Shown: positions 9,385-18,244, counted from the first letter of the stretch. The stretch: 64,000 bases of DNA from Francisella philomiragia subsp. philomiragia ATCC 25015 (GCF_000156715.1 NZ_DS999314.1:1950-65949); one strand, 5' to 3'. A program made the numbers and translations. Notes: generated by a model from the letters alone, not told the origin.

Positions 9385-11256
9385 ATGTCTATAGAGATAG
9401 TTAAAGTTCCTGATATCGGGGATTATGATAGTGTAGATGTGATCGAAGTTAATGTTGCTGAAGGTGATGTTATCGCTGAAGAAGACTCTTTGATTACATT
9501 AGAAACAGACAAGGCTAGTATGGAGGTTCCATCTCCTATAGCTGGTAAGATTGTTAAGTTGACTGTAAAAGTTGGCGACAAAGTTTCACAAGGTTCTGCT
9601 ATTATGGAAGTTGAGGTTGCAGGTGATGCAACAGCAGTTGAACCTAAGCAAGAAGCTGCTCCGGTGCAACAACAGCAAGCTACAGCAATAGTTGATGTAG
9701 AAGTTCCAGATATTGGTGACTATGATAGTGTTGATGTTATCGAAGTGTCTGTAGCTGTTGGTGATGAGATTGCTGAAGAAGATTCTTTGATTACATTAGA
9801 AACAGATAAAGCTAGTATGGAAGTACCATCTCCTGTTGCTGGAAAAGTTGTTGAGATTATCACAAAAGTTGGTGATAAGGTTTCGCAAGGTAGCTTGATA
9901 TTAAAAGTTGAGACTGGAGCAAGTGCTTCAGCAGCTACACAAGCGCCAGCACAGCAAGTTGCACCTGCGCAGTCAGCTACTGAAGAAGTTGTGGATGTCA
10001 AAGTTCCAGATATTGGTGATTATGATAGTGTTGATGTTATCGAAGTATCAGTGGCTGTTGGTGATGAGATTGCTGAAGAAGATTCTTTGATTACGTTAGA
10101 AACTGATAAGGCTAGTATGGAGGTTCCGTCTCCAGTAGCTGGTGAAGTTGTTGAGATTATCACAAAGGTTGGTGATAAAGTTTCGCAAGGTAGCTTAATT
10201 CTTAAGGTCAAGACAAAGGGCACAGCTCCTGTAGCGGCACCTAGTCAGCCAGCAAAGCAAGAAGCTCCTAAGCAAGAGTCTCAACCAGCAGTACCTGCTT
10301 TAGCGACTCAAACTAATGTTAATGAATATGCTGTAGATAATTCAAAAGCTCATGCTTCACCTGCTGTTAGAAAGCTAGCTAGAGTTTTAAATGTTGATTT
10401 GAGTAAGGTCAAAGCTACAGGGCGTAAAGGACGTGTAACAAAAGAAGATTGTTATAACTACATCAAGCACGCTGTAACACAAGTTCAGACTGGTAAAGTT
10501 GCTGCTAGTGGTAGTGGTTTAGATCTTCTAGATGATCCAGTGGTAGACTTCGCTAAGTTTGGTGAGATTGAAACTCAACCATTGACTCGTATCAACAAAA
10601 TTAGTGCAAAGAATTTACATAGAAACTGGGTTAAAATTCCACATGTTACTTTCTATGATGATGCAGATGTTACTGATCTTGAAGAGTTTAGAAAGTCTAA
10701 AAAAGCATTTTCTGAGAAAACTGGAGTTAAGATTACGCCATTATCATTCTTGGTCAAAGCTGCTGCTGTAGCACTTCAAGAGTTCCCGAGAATGAATAGT
10801 TCGCTATCAAATGATGGTGAAAACTTGATATTGAAGAAATACTACAATATTGGCTTTGCTGCTGATACTCCAGCTGGTCTAATGGTTCCAGTTATCAAGG
10901 ATGCTGACAAAAAAGGTATTATTGAAATATCAAAAGATATTATGGAATTAGCTGGTAAAGCGCGTGATGGTAAATTAGGTGCCAAAGATATGACTGGGGC
11001 TACATTTACTATCTCTAGTATAGGTGTGCTTGGGACTACAGCATTTACACCAATTATTAATATGCCAGAAGTAGCGATTATGGGTGTATCTAAGACTGCT
11101 GTTAAGCCGGTGTGGAATGGTAAAGAATTTGAACCTAGAACAATGCTACCTCTGTCTATGTCAGCAGATCATAGAGTAATTGATGGTGCATTAGCTGCTA
11201 AGTTCTTAACTAGATATTGTCAGATTTTATCTGATTTACGTGAAATCATAATGTAA
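9385..11256 (+). CDS. aceF: Pyruvate dehydrogenase E2, dihydrolipoamide acetyltransferase with three lipoyl domains
   Basis: This 623-residue protein is the core acetyltransferase of the complex. I chose the ATG at 9385, preceded by GGTGAGGAG, rather than the upstream TTG at 9361, which overlaps the aceE stop. Three tandem lipoyl domains carry the ETDKASMEVPSP motif, with lipoylated lysines at about 43, 142 and 242. They are joined by Ala/Pro/Gln-rich flexible linkers. A peripheral-subunit-binding domain follows at about 315-355 (ASPAVRKLARVL...GRKGRVTKED). The catalytic domain runs from about 385 to the end and contains the active-site motif DHRVIDGA. Domains 2 and 3 are nearly identical, even in DNA. 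lpd follows after 15 bp. Confidence 0.97.
   Translation: MSIEIVKVPDIGDYDSVDVIEVNVAEGDVIAEEDSLITLETDKASMEVPSPIAGKIVKLTVKVGDKVSQGSAIMEVEVAGDATAVEPKQEAAPVQQQQATAIVDVEVPDIGDYDSVDVIEVSVAVGDEIAEEDSLITLETDKASMEVPSPVAGKVVEIITKVGDKVSQGSLILKVETGASASAATQAPAQQVAPAQSATEEVVDVKVPDIGDYDSVDVIEVSVAVGDEIAEEDSLITLETDKASMEVPSPVAGEVVEIITKVGDKVSQGSLILKVKTKGTAPVAAPSQPAKQEAPKQESQPAVPALATQTNVNEYAVDNSKAHASPAVRKLARVLNVDLSKVKATGRKGRVTKEDCYNYIKHAVTQVQTGKVAASGSGLDLLDDPVVDFAKFGEIETQPLTRINKISAKNLHRNWVKIPHVTFYDDADVTDLEEFRKSKKAFSEKTGVKITPLSFLVKAAAVALQEFPRMNSSLSNDGENLILKKYYNIGFAADTPAGLMVPVIKDADKKGIIEISKDIMELAGKARDGKLGAKDMTGATFTISSIGVLGTTAFTPIINMPEVAIMGVSKTAVKPVWNGKEFEPRTMLPLSMSADHRVIDGALAAKFLTRYCQILSDLREIIM
9397..10212 (+). repeat. 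Three intragenic repeats encoding lipoyl domains
   Basis: The units span about 9397-9615, 9697-9912 and 9997-10212. Units two and three start exactly 300 bp apart and differ mostly at silent positions. Unit one is more diverged. These long near-identical copies could support unequal recombination that changes the domain number. Confidence 0.85.
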
Positions 11257-11271
11257 ACACGGAGTTTTAAA

Positions 11272-12690
11272 ATGAGTGATATTAAAACACAAGTTGTAGT
11301 TTTAGGTAGTGGTCCTGGGGGCTATAGTGCAGCTTTTAGAGCAGCTGACTTAGGATTAGAAGTGGTATTGGTTGAGAGATATGCTGAAATTGGTGGTGTA
11401 TGTCTGAATGTTGGTTGTATTCCATCTAAGGCTATGCTTCATATTGCTAAGGTTATCAATGAAGCGCGTCATCTAGAATCTCTAGGTATCATCGAGATGG
11501 GTGGTCTTAAGATCAACAGAGAAAACCTTTTAAAGTATAAAGATGGTGTGATTGGTAAGCTTACTGGCGGTCTAAAAGGCATGGCTCAGATGAGAAAAGT
11601 AAAAATCGTACAAGGTTATGGTAAATTTACTTCTGATAAAGAGCTTGCTGTAGAAGCTGCTGATGGTAAAGTTACTAAGATTGCCTTTGATAATTGTATT
11701 ATTGCAGCAGGATCAAGTGTAATTAATTTACCATTTGTACCTAAGGATGACAGAATCATCGACTCTACTGGTGCTCTAGAGATGAAGGAAATTCCAGAGA
11801 CTATGCTAGTAGTAGGTGGTGGTATCATTGGTCTTGAGATGGCTCAGGTATATTCTGAATTAGGTACTAAGATTACTGTTGTTGAATTTGCTGATCAGCT
11901 TATGAATGGTGTTGACAAAGATTTAGTCAAAGCATACCAAAAAGTAAATAGTCGTTATGATGTTCGCTTAAAAACAGGTGTAATAGCAATGGAAGCTAAA
12001 GAAGATGGTATTTATGTAACTATGGAAGGCGATCATCCTGCTAAGAATGAGAGATTCGATAGAGTACTTATGGCTATCGGTCGTAAGCCAAATGGTAAGC
12101 TAATTGATGCAGAAAAAGCAGGTGTTAAAGTTGATGAAAGAGGCTTTATTCCTGTAGATAAACAACTTCGTACAAATGTACCACATATCTTCGCAATTGG
12201 AGATATCGTTGGTCAGCCTATGCTTGCTCACAAAGCTGTACCAGAGGGAAGAACAGCTGCTGAAGTTATTTCTGGTCTGAACCATAGTTTTGATCCGTTA
12301 GTGATTCCTTCAGTTGCTTATACTGATCCTGAAGTTGCTTGGGTTGGTGAGACAGAGACTTCTGCAAAAGCAAAAGGTATCAAGTATGAGAAGGGTGTAT
12401 TCCCATGGGCTGCTAGTGGTAGATCTCTAAGTATCGATAGATCAGAAGGTATGACGAAGGTTCTATTTGATGAGAATCATAAGATTATCGGTGCTTCTAT
12501 CGTTGGTACTAATGCTGGTGAGCTTATCTCAGAAGCTGCCCTAGCAATCGAGATGGGATGTGATGCTGAAGATATCGCTCTTACGGTTCATCCTCATCCA
12601 ACTTTATCTGAGAGCTTGATGATGGCTACAGAAGTGTTTGAAGGTACTGCGACAGATCTTCCTCCTCAAAAAAAAGAAAAAATAATTTAA
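11272..12690 (+). CDS. lpdA: Dihydrolipoamide dehydrogenase (E3)
   Basis: This FAD enzyme re-oxidises dihydrolipoyl groups of E2 and passes electrons to NAD+. At 472 residues it has the family's usual length. Visible are the FAD-binding GSGPGGYSA near the N-terminus, the redox-active disulfide in CLNVGC, the NAD-binding VVGGGIIGLEMA near residue 183, a second FAD motif (IFAIGDIVG) and the C-terminal catalytic HPHPTLSE. It is the last gene of the aceEF-lpd operon, so it probably also serves 2-oxoglutarate dehydrogenase and glycine cleavage (inference). No clear Rho-independent terminator follows. Confidence 0.97.
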   Translation: MSDIKTQVVVLGSGPGGYSAAFRAADLGLEVVLVERYAEIGGVCLNVGCIPSKAMLHIAKVINEARHLESLGIIEMGGLKINRENLLKYKDGVIGKLTGGLKGMAQMRKVKIVQGYGKFTSDKELAVEAADGKVTKIAFDNCIIAAGSSVINLPFVPKDDRIIDSTGALEMKEIPETMLVVGGGIIGLEMAQVYSELGTKITVVEFADQLMNGVDKDLVKAYQKVNSRYDVRLKTGVIAMEAKEDGIYVTMEGDHPAKNERFDRVLMAIGRKPNGKLIDAEKAGVKVDERGFIPVDKQLRTNVPHIFAIGDIVGQPMLAHKAVPEGRTAAEVISGLNHSFDPLVIPSVAYTDPEVAWVGETETSAKAKGIKYEKGVFPWAASGRSLSIDRSEGMTKVLFDENHKIIGASIVGTNAGELISEAALAIEMGCDAEDIALTVHPHPTLSESLMMATEVFEGTATDLPPQKKEKII

Positions 12691-12867
12691 AGCCTTTTTG
12701 TATATTAAAGTAGATGATTTATTTATAAAGCATATGTGAAAAATAAGCTTTGAATAAATTTAATAAAAGCTCATTCTATCTATTGAAATTGATTTTAATT
12801 AGCATGAATAGTTAAGTATATTATTATCTACTAACTATAATTTTTATAAGAATAGTCTTTTCAAGGT

Positions 12868-13632
12868 TTAAATTTTAATAATTTCATATCCATAAATATT
12901 CATTAAGTCTTTATCTATATGATCATTAATTATGGATATGGCTTTTTTGCTTAGCAAAGTTTTCCATTTTTCATTTATGTAATAGTCTTTATAGAATAAG
13001 TAATCTTTATTTTTATCTTTGGTTGACACTTCAATATTTATAAAATGGTTTTCTTTTTTTTGAATATTAAACTTGTTACTAATATTATCTAAGATTTTAG
13101 CTGGATTGTTTAACAAGTCCTCATAATTGAGATGGATACTTAAACTTTTATCTAGTCTCATATATGAATGATTTTTAATGTTCCAAAGTTGAACAGGGTT
13201 GTTAAGATCATTAATCGGTGATAGCGTATCATCTCTTCCGACTGTATTCCAAGGGCTGCATAAAAATTCTTCAAATGATAGTTTTTTCTCATAATATTGA
13301 TGATAAGGTTTGCTATATAGTGAAAGTAACCATGAATATGGATTTTTGCTTAGTGTTACAAAAACTATTTTGTGATTCTTAGGAAGGTCATCTATTAAGG
13401 AAATAGGTGGTCTAGAATGTTTCCATCCTAAGTTTTCTCGAAGAGTAAGTTCAAAGTATAAGTCTCTGATTGATTCTATATCTTGCGACTTAATATCATT
13501 TTTTAGCATCTCAAGTTTACTATTATCTACTACTCCTGATAATTGAATAATACTTAAATTTATATCCACTAATTTACTAAAATAATTTGTCCCAGTATGT
13601 CTTTCACCATACAATTTTAAAAAATCTGACAT
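12868..13632 (-). CDS. Sulfotransferase-like P-loop protein
   Basis: The 254-residue protein begins with LYGERHTGTNYFSKL, the ERHTGTNY-type phosphate-binding loop of a sulfotransferase-like family found in polysaccharide and surface-modification loci. The segments GWKHSRPP and FVTLSKNPYSWLLSLY fit the PAPS-binding 'KNPY.W..S.Y' pattern of the same family. There is no signal peptide, so it is cytoplasmic. Its start is the ATG at 13632. It stands alone between lpd (convergent) and a dead transporter gene, so its substrate cannot be inferred from neighbours. The multidomain protein at 1-2934 contains another sulfotransferase-like segment. Confidence 0.6.
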   Translation of the reverse strand: MSDFLKLYGERHTGTNYFSKLVDINLSIIQLSGVVDNSKLEMLKNDIKSQDIESIRDLYFELTLRENLGWKHSRPPISLIDDLPKNHKIVFVTLSKNPYSWLLSLYSKPYHQYYEKKLSFEEFLCSPWNTVGRDDTLSPINDLNNPVQLWNIKNHSYMRLDKSLSIHLNYEDLLNNPAKILDNISNKFNIQKKENHFINIEVSTKDKNKDYLFYKDYYINEKWKTLLSKKAISIINDHIDKDLMNIYGYEIIKI

Positions 13633-13856
13633 TATATTTTTTACCTTTGAGGTCGAGTTGATCTTAGATCATATGTGGGAGGTATGCTTTAGTCAACTAT
13701 TTATAAAAATTTGTTTATATATTTTACAGTAAAGGCTATCGGTTAAATATACTAATTTTTCTAAAAAACATTCACTTTTCCATCTCATTCGCTAGATTGT
13801 AACTGAAATGTTATTAGTATATTTTCATTAGTAATATATGGTTATCAAAAGTAAAT

Positions 13857-14336
13857 ATGACAAATATAAATAAAGAAAAGTTATCAGCACTATTTTGGGT
13901 TGTTTGGATTATAGAATTTTGGGAGCGCTTTGGTTATGGTGGTGTTTTTGCGATCTTGGTAGCTTTTTTATCGGATGGATTAGGCTTTTCTGAAGAGAAA
14001 TCTACAATTTTTTTACATCATATGGAGCTTTTGCTTATGGTTTATTAATTATTGGTGGATTTATCGGAGATAGGTTACTTGGCCCTCGTAAGACTATTAT
14101 TGTTGGTGCTATTGTGCTTGCTCTTTCTTATGCGGGTTTGGCGTTTGCAACTGCAAGTTCGATATATTTTTGTCTAGCTGGTCTAAGAGTGCAGATAGCA
14201 ATGATAGCGCAAGAACAGTTTTACAGAGTTTAGATATTTATCCTATAATTTTATGATAATAGGTGTCGTGGTATTAATTTGTGCTATGTTGATGCTGATT
14301 TTAGTGCCTAAGCTTAATAGGGTTATAAAGTCATAG
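13857..14336 (+). pseudogene. POT-family (proton-dependent di/tripeptide) transporter, remnant
   Basis: The ATG at 13857 begins a normal POT N-terminus (WIIEFWERFGYGG). The reading shifts at a run of seven T (14008-14014). In the next frame the protein continues as [20 protein letters not shown] and [12 protein letters not shown], which is the POT family motif after TM2. It then breaks off near 14195 and only a last membrane helix is recognisable (MIIGVVVLICAML, ending RVIKS at 14336). A full POT protein has about 480 residues; here about 160 codons remain. It is therefore a frameshifted gene with a large internal deletion. Confidence 0.8.
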
Positions 14337-14544
14337 GTGCTTTTGTTAGATATCTGCTTAATGCTTTGATAATATATCCAATGAGCTTATCAAATTGATT
14401 CAGACTATAAGTGAAAATGTAAGTAATAAATACACCATATTATGTTTTTGCAACAATTAGGTTATTGATAGCTACTTATTTATATTGTTTGTAAAATTTG
14501 TTTTATTAGATAGAGGAAATACAAGTTTACTCTAGGAGGAAGTA

Positions 14545-15201
14545 ATGAATTGGTCAGATATCTTAGCAGAAGAAAAGCAGAAGCCTTATTTTAAGAAAAT
14601 ATTAGAGTTCTTAGCTAATGAGGCATTGGTTGGTAAAACTATTTTTCCTACAAAAGAGAATATATTTAATGCTTTTAAGTATACTCGGCTCGATAATCTA
14701 AAGGTAGTAATTTTGGGGCAAGATCCTTATCATAACTATAATCAAGCACATGGTCTTGCTTTCTCGGTACAACAAGGCGTTGATATACCACCATCATTGC
14801 GTAATATTTATAAAGAATTAGCGCGTAGTATATTGGGATTTGAAATCCCGAGTCATGGTTGTCTTGTTGACTGGGCGAAACAGGGTGTGTTTCTTCTAAA
14901 TACAACTCTTACTGTAGAAGCTCATAAGGCTAATTCACACAAAGATATTGGATGGGAGACTTTTACAGACACTGTAATTCAAAAGATATCTGATAATAAA
15001 ACAAATGTTGTGTTTATGCTATGGGGCTCTCATGCCCGTAAGAAAAAAAATCTTATAGATACTGCCAAGCATTTAGTTTTGGAATCATCACACCCATCAC
15101 CATTATCTGTATATAGAGGATTTGAGGGGTGTGATCACTTCGTGAAAGCTAATCAATATTTAACTTCAAAAGATCTTGATATTATAGATTGGAGATTGTA
15201 G
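14545..15201 (+). CDS. ung: Uracil-DNA glycosylase
   Basis: This family-1 enzyme removes uracil from DNA in base excision repair. The 218-residue length is normal. The water-activating loop GQDPYH gives Asp60. The Leu-intercalation loop HPSPLSVYRGF lies near residue 181, and the uracil-binding region includes LLNTTLTVE and MLWGSHA. The start follows an AGGAGG site. It converges on the copper-chaperone gene, with 19 bp between the stops. Confidence 0.97.
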   Translation: MNWSDILAEEKQKPYFKKILEFLANEALVGKTIFPTKENIFNAFKYTRLDNLKVVILGQDPYHNYNQAHGLAFSVQQGVDIPPSLRNIYKELARSILGFEIPSHGCLVDWAKQGVFLLNTTLTVEAHKANSHKDIGWETFTDTVIQKISDNKTNVVFMLWGSHARKKKNLIDTAKHLVLESSHPSPLSVYRGFEGCDHFVKANQYLTSKDLDIIDWRL

Positions 15202-15220
15202 GAGAAAATTACTCTAAAAG

Positions 15221-15670
15221 TTAATCAACTATTGCAGTTGTTGATAGTGTACTGCCATCTTCTAAAATTAACATTACAGGTATTTTTTGACCTTTTGTGA
15301 TTTTTTGTTTCAGCCCAATCAGCATAACATGTAGTTCTTGATATGAAAGATCGACACTATTGTGAGGGTATATTTCAATAGTTTTGATTTGTTTCATTAC
15401 ACGTTTATTACCAATTGTCACAAAATGATGAAGCTGTGTTTGTCTATCTACAGGTGAATACGCAGCAATTATATCAACAGTTTTATCACCGCTATTTTTG
15501 ATATGCATTTTTATAGCAGTATTGTTGCTATTGGTTTCTTTTACTTCTGCATGAGTTATACTTAGTTCACAAGACTCTATATTGCATTGATTTTTTGTAT
15601 TTTGTGTATTACTAAAGCCAAAAGATACAATCGCTAAAATCGTAGTTATGCTTAAAATAATTTTTTTCAT
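15221..15670 (-). CDS. Periplasmic copper chaperone, PCuAC family
   Basis: The 149-residue protein has an N-terminal signal peptide (MKKIILSITTILAIVSFGFS). The mature part shows the PCuAC (DUF461) metal-site arrangement: H-H-F in TQLHHF, Met in RVMKQIK and a later HVM in YQELHVMLIGL. In characterised relatives such proteins carry Cu(I) to the CuA or CuB site of cytochrome oxidase. It lies 2 bp downstream of a thioredoxin-fold gene on the same strand, so the two are probably cotranscribed and may work together in copper delivery. Confidence 0.8.
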   Translation of the reverse strand: MKKIILSITTILAIVSFGFSNTQNTKNQCNIESCELSITHAEVKETNSNNTAIKMHIKNSGDKTVDIIAAYSPVDRQTQLHHFVTIGNKRVMKQIKTIEIYPHNSVDLSYQELHVMLIGLKQKITKGQKIPVMLILEDGSTLSTTAIVD

Positions 15671-15672
15671 AT

Positions 15673-16260
15673 TTAATTATCCTTGTTTGTTGATAGATAG
15701 TTAAGCGCTCTTTCAATTATATACTCTGGTACTTGTTCATGCTCTGAGAAATAAATTTGATCGAGTTTTGTTGCGTTGGTCTTCATTATGTACACTGATG
15801 GAATATGGTCTATTTTCAACTCTTTTGTTAAATTGTCATATGTGGAGTTAATATTTTCCAAATTTTGTAGGTACATACTTATATAATTTTTATCAAATCC
15901 ATTCTTAGCTAAAGTCTCAGATATTATTGTTTTATCTTGGTTATTGGTTAGTATATAAATTGTAACATCTTGATTGCTATTATGAACTTGAGATAAAATT
16001 TTATAATTTTTTAAGCAATTGGTCGATTGAAAATCACAGAATTGTATTATTGTATCTTCAGAGTTTAATTTACCAATAGCTGGTAACTTTGAAATTTGAC
16101 TCGATAAATCATGAAAGTTATGAAAAGCTAGGTGTTTATTATACTGTGTGAAGGCATGCATATCACAAACTTCTTCATCTGGAGCGTGCTGTGGTAGAGC
16201 ATAGCTTGCTGTGATGGAGAGTATAGCTATACTTATTAATAATGCGTATTTTTTTATCAT
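15673..16260 (-). CDS. Periplasmic DsbA-like thioredoxin-fold protein with altered active site
   Basis: The 195-residue protein has a signal peptide (MIKKYALLISIAILSITASYA). The segment IIQFCDFQSTNCLKNY aligns with the DsbA-type 'FxDFxCPYCxxF' site, but the CPYC-like motif is STNC: Ser79 replaces the nucleophilic Cys and Cys82 remains. An extra Cys75 sits seven residues before it. A cis-proline loop is suggested by DHIPSVYIM. It may be a thiol reductase of unusual type or a metal-binding relative. The pairing with a PCuAC gene suggests a role in copper-site assembly (inference). Confidence 0.65.
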   Translation of the reverse strand: MIKKYALLISIAILSITASYALPQHAPDEEVCDMHAFTQYNKHLAFHNFHDLSSQISKLPAIGKLNSEDTIIQFCDFQSTNCLKNYKILSQVHNSNQDVTIYILTNNQDKTIISETLAKNGFDKNYISMYLQNLENINSTYDNLTKELKIDHIPSVYIMKTNATKLDQIYFSEHEQVPEYIIERALNYLSTNKDN

Positions 16261-16294
16261 GATATAAATATTTCTTAATTATAGAGTGTTGAAG

Positions 16295-18124
16295 TTATAC
16301 CTTAGTCCAAGGACAGCCGTATTGACAATTATTTTTGCGCGGATCATCTCCTTGAGTCCAATAATTTGCCTTATATGTTATGCCTTCAAGTGTTACAGGT
16401 TTGTCTTGTTCTGTATATACATCATTTTTATTCCATGTTCCTTCAGGAGTTGGTCCAGGCTCGGGCTGTTCACTCATATCCTCCCATGCTGCGCTAGAGT
16501 ATATTCCTAAGGGTTTATAAGCTTCAATGTTACACCAGCTAGGAACTTTACATTTAAATTCTTTATTATCAGATATTACTATCGTGCCTAACTCGTATGA
16601 ACCAATGCCTTCAGGGTAAGTATAGTTATCTGATGGTGTTGGTTCTGGCTCTGGTTGTGGATCTTCACTGCTTCTAATATCAATGGTCCAAGAATAGTTA
16701 TCACCACTTTCTTTTTTAGAATCTAAAATATATACAGCATTGTTCGCAGTAGGTTTATTTACTGGTTTGACTTCATCATTATTTAATACACCGATTATGA
16801 TCTTATCTTTTACACTGGAGTTCTTGTTGAACTTATTAGCCAGTGCAAATTTCCATTTCCTAATGTTTTTATCGGTAATTCTTAGTGCTATTTTGTCAAT
16901 ATCTGTGTTACCACTAGAAGTATTTGTAAGCAAGTTTAGTTTGTTGTTGAATAACCTAAATACTATCTTATCACCGGCTTTTAGAGAGCTGATATCATAC
17001 AAAGAATTGCTAGCATGATTGGTTCTATTTACAGGTTTGTATTCATAGTGTTCTGGCTCTGGTTGTGGAGCCTCAATATGTTTAAAGTTAATGTTACTTA
17101 CATTGCCAACAGCTGAATTAATGTAGATAGCATTGTTAAAGTTGTTATGTTGTGGCTCAACTTTATTTGTAGTTTTGTTAAGCAATCCTGCTTGAATAGC
17201 ATCTGAAGAGCTATTTATTTTTTGAGCAAGTTCATACTGCCAGTCATTTTGGTTTTTGTCAGTGATTATTACTGATTTGCCTATATCTCGGTTACCTTCT
17301 GTAGCACTAAACTCGATAGTGTCATTTGGCTTCACAACATAGCTAAGCATTTCTTTAGACTTATTCCATGTGATTTCAGCTGGTGTGGCATTTATTATGT
17401 CTACATCACTACAGCTATAAAATGCTTCTGCTGAGTCACTTCTTTGCCAAATGGCAAATATTACATGTTCGCCATTAGAAACAGTGTCAGGAATTTTGCA
17501 TTTAAATTTTTCGTTTTTGTTATCGGCACCTGTCAATGTATCTGTACCTGTTTGCATAGGAGATACCCCTGAACTATCTGGTTGATACATGCATAAGTGA
17601 ACTAGGTCATCTTTAGTTACTTTTGAACTAGGTTTCCAATTATTATTTGTTATATAAAGATCTAAGTACCCCAAGCCAGAATCAACATCGAAGTTTGTTT
17701 TGTGTGGTGCGGTTACTTCGTATACAAAATCCTTTTGATCTTTAATATTTATTGTTGTGGCATGACTAGACCAATCAATACTTGTGTCATCTAAAACATC
17801 ATATGGAGAACTGTTTCCACCTCCACAAACACCACTTTTGGATGAAATAGCGGCTTTATGTTTGTTAATAAGGTAAGATTCTTTTGAAGGGTCAGTAACT
17901 CGACCATTTGCATCACCTTGTGCGTTTCCTGACCAGTCTGTCCAAGCTTTTGCTTTATCTTGTTCTAAAATTGCTTTACAAACTGGGTCTTTAGGTTCCC
18001 AATGGGATGAGCCTGTGCAGTACATTTGTCTACTCTCGGGGTATGCAAGTGCACCATGTGCGAATGTTAGGGTTGGTGTTATAGCACTCAGAGTTAAAGC
18101 ACTAAGTAGTAATTTTTTCTTCAT
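16295..18124 (-). CDS. cbpA: Secreted chitin-binding lytic polysaccharide monooxygenase (AA10) with CBM5/12 modules
   Basis: The 609-residue protein has a signal peptide cleaved before His23 (TFA|HGALAYPESRQMYC), giving the N-terminal His of the AA10 copper brace. The second copper His is about His141 (TAPHKTNFD), and the axial Phe/Tyr region is FYSCSDVDI near 235. The AA10 domain ends near 245. Two related ~100-residue modules follow (about 255-350 and 365-478). Two short aromatic CBM5/12-like chitin-binding modules lie at the C-terminus (GIYSSAAWEDM; YKANYWTQGDDP). Pro/Glu-rich linkers separate the modules. The enzyme would cleave crystalline chitin oxidatively outside the cell. The symbol follows the name used for Francisella chitin-binding protein A. 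Confidence 0.88.
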   Translation of the reverse strand: MKKKLLLSALTLSAITPTLTFAHGALAYPESRQMYCTGSSHWEPKDPVCKAILEQDKAKAWTDWSGNAQGDANGRVTDPSKESYLINKHKAAISSKSGVCGGGNSSPYDVLDDTSIDWSSHATTINIKDQKDFVYEVTAPHKTNFDVDSGLGYLDLYITNNNWKPSSKVTKDDLVHLCMYQPDSSGVSPMQTGTDTLTGADNKNEKFKCKIPDTVSNGEHVIFAIWQRSDSAEAFYSCSDVDIINATPAEITWNKSKEMLSYVVKPNDTIEFSATEGNRDIGKSVIITDKNQNDWQYELAQKINSSSDAIQAGLLNKTTNKVEPQHNNFNNAIYINSAVGNVSNINFKHIEAPQPEPEHYEYKPVNRTNHASNSLYDISSLKAGDKIVFRLFNNKLNLLTNTSSGNTDIDKIALRITDKNIRKWKFALANKFNKNSSVKDKIIIGVLNNDEVKPVNKPTANNAVYILDSKKESGDNYSWTIDIRSSEDPQPEPEPTPSDNYTYPEGIGSYELGTIVISDNKEFKCKVPSWCNIEAYKPLGIYSSAAWEDMSEQPEPGPTPEGTWNKNDVYTEQDKPVTLEGITYKANYWTQGDDPRKNNCQYGCPWTKV

Positions 18125-18225
18125 ATGAGATTCCTCGTTAAGAGTGGGATAGATTAATATTAAGAATTTTGTGCTACTATTTTATATTAAAAATGGGGTC
18201 ATCTATTTGTTAGATATTAATAGCC

Positions 18226-18244
18226 CTTATCAAAAAATGATAAG
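18226..18244. promoter_or_regulatory. 19-bp perfect inverted repeat upstream of the LPMO gene
   Basis: CTTATCA (18226-18232), five A residues, then TGATAAG (18238-18244). It lies about 100 bp upstream of the LPMO start and 140 bp upstream of gyrA. It has the form of a dimeric repressor operator (TTATCA-N5-TGATAA). It is not followed by a T run, so it is not a terminator. Confidence 0.45.

Noticed and set aside
9397-10212. Regularly spaced repeats that could suggest a CRISPR-like array
   Set aside because: The repeat units are over 200 bp, protein-coding in frame and match lipoyl domains; there are no short repeats with unique spacers.
9720-10223. Two long minus-strand ORFs opposite the aceF lipoyl domains with similar sequences
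   Set aside because: They are mirror images of the repeated lipoyl coding sequence; codon pattern and family evidence support only the plus strand.
12743-12775. AGCTTT/AAAGCT inverted repeat after lpd as a Rho-independent terminator
   Set aside because: The stem is weak and AT-rich, with a long loop and no T tract following.
13857-14048. A 63-residue membrane protein as a separate small gene
   Set aside because: It is the N-terminal fragment of a frameshifted POT transporter whose continuation is in the next frame.
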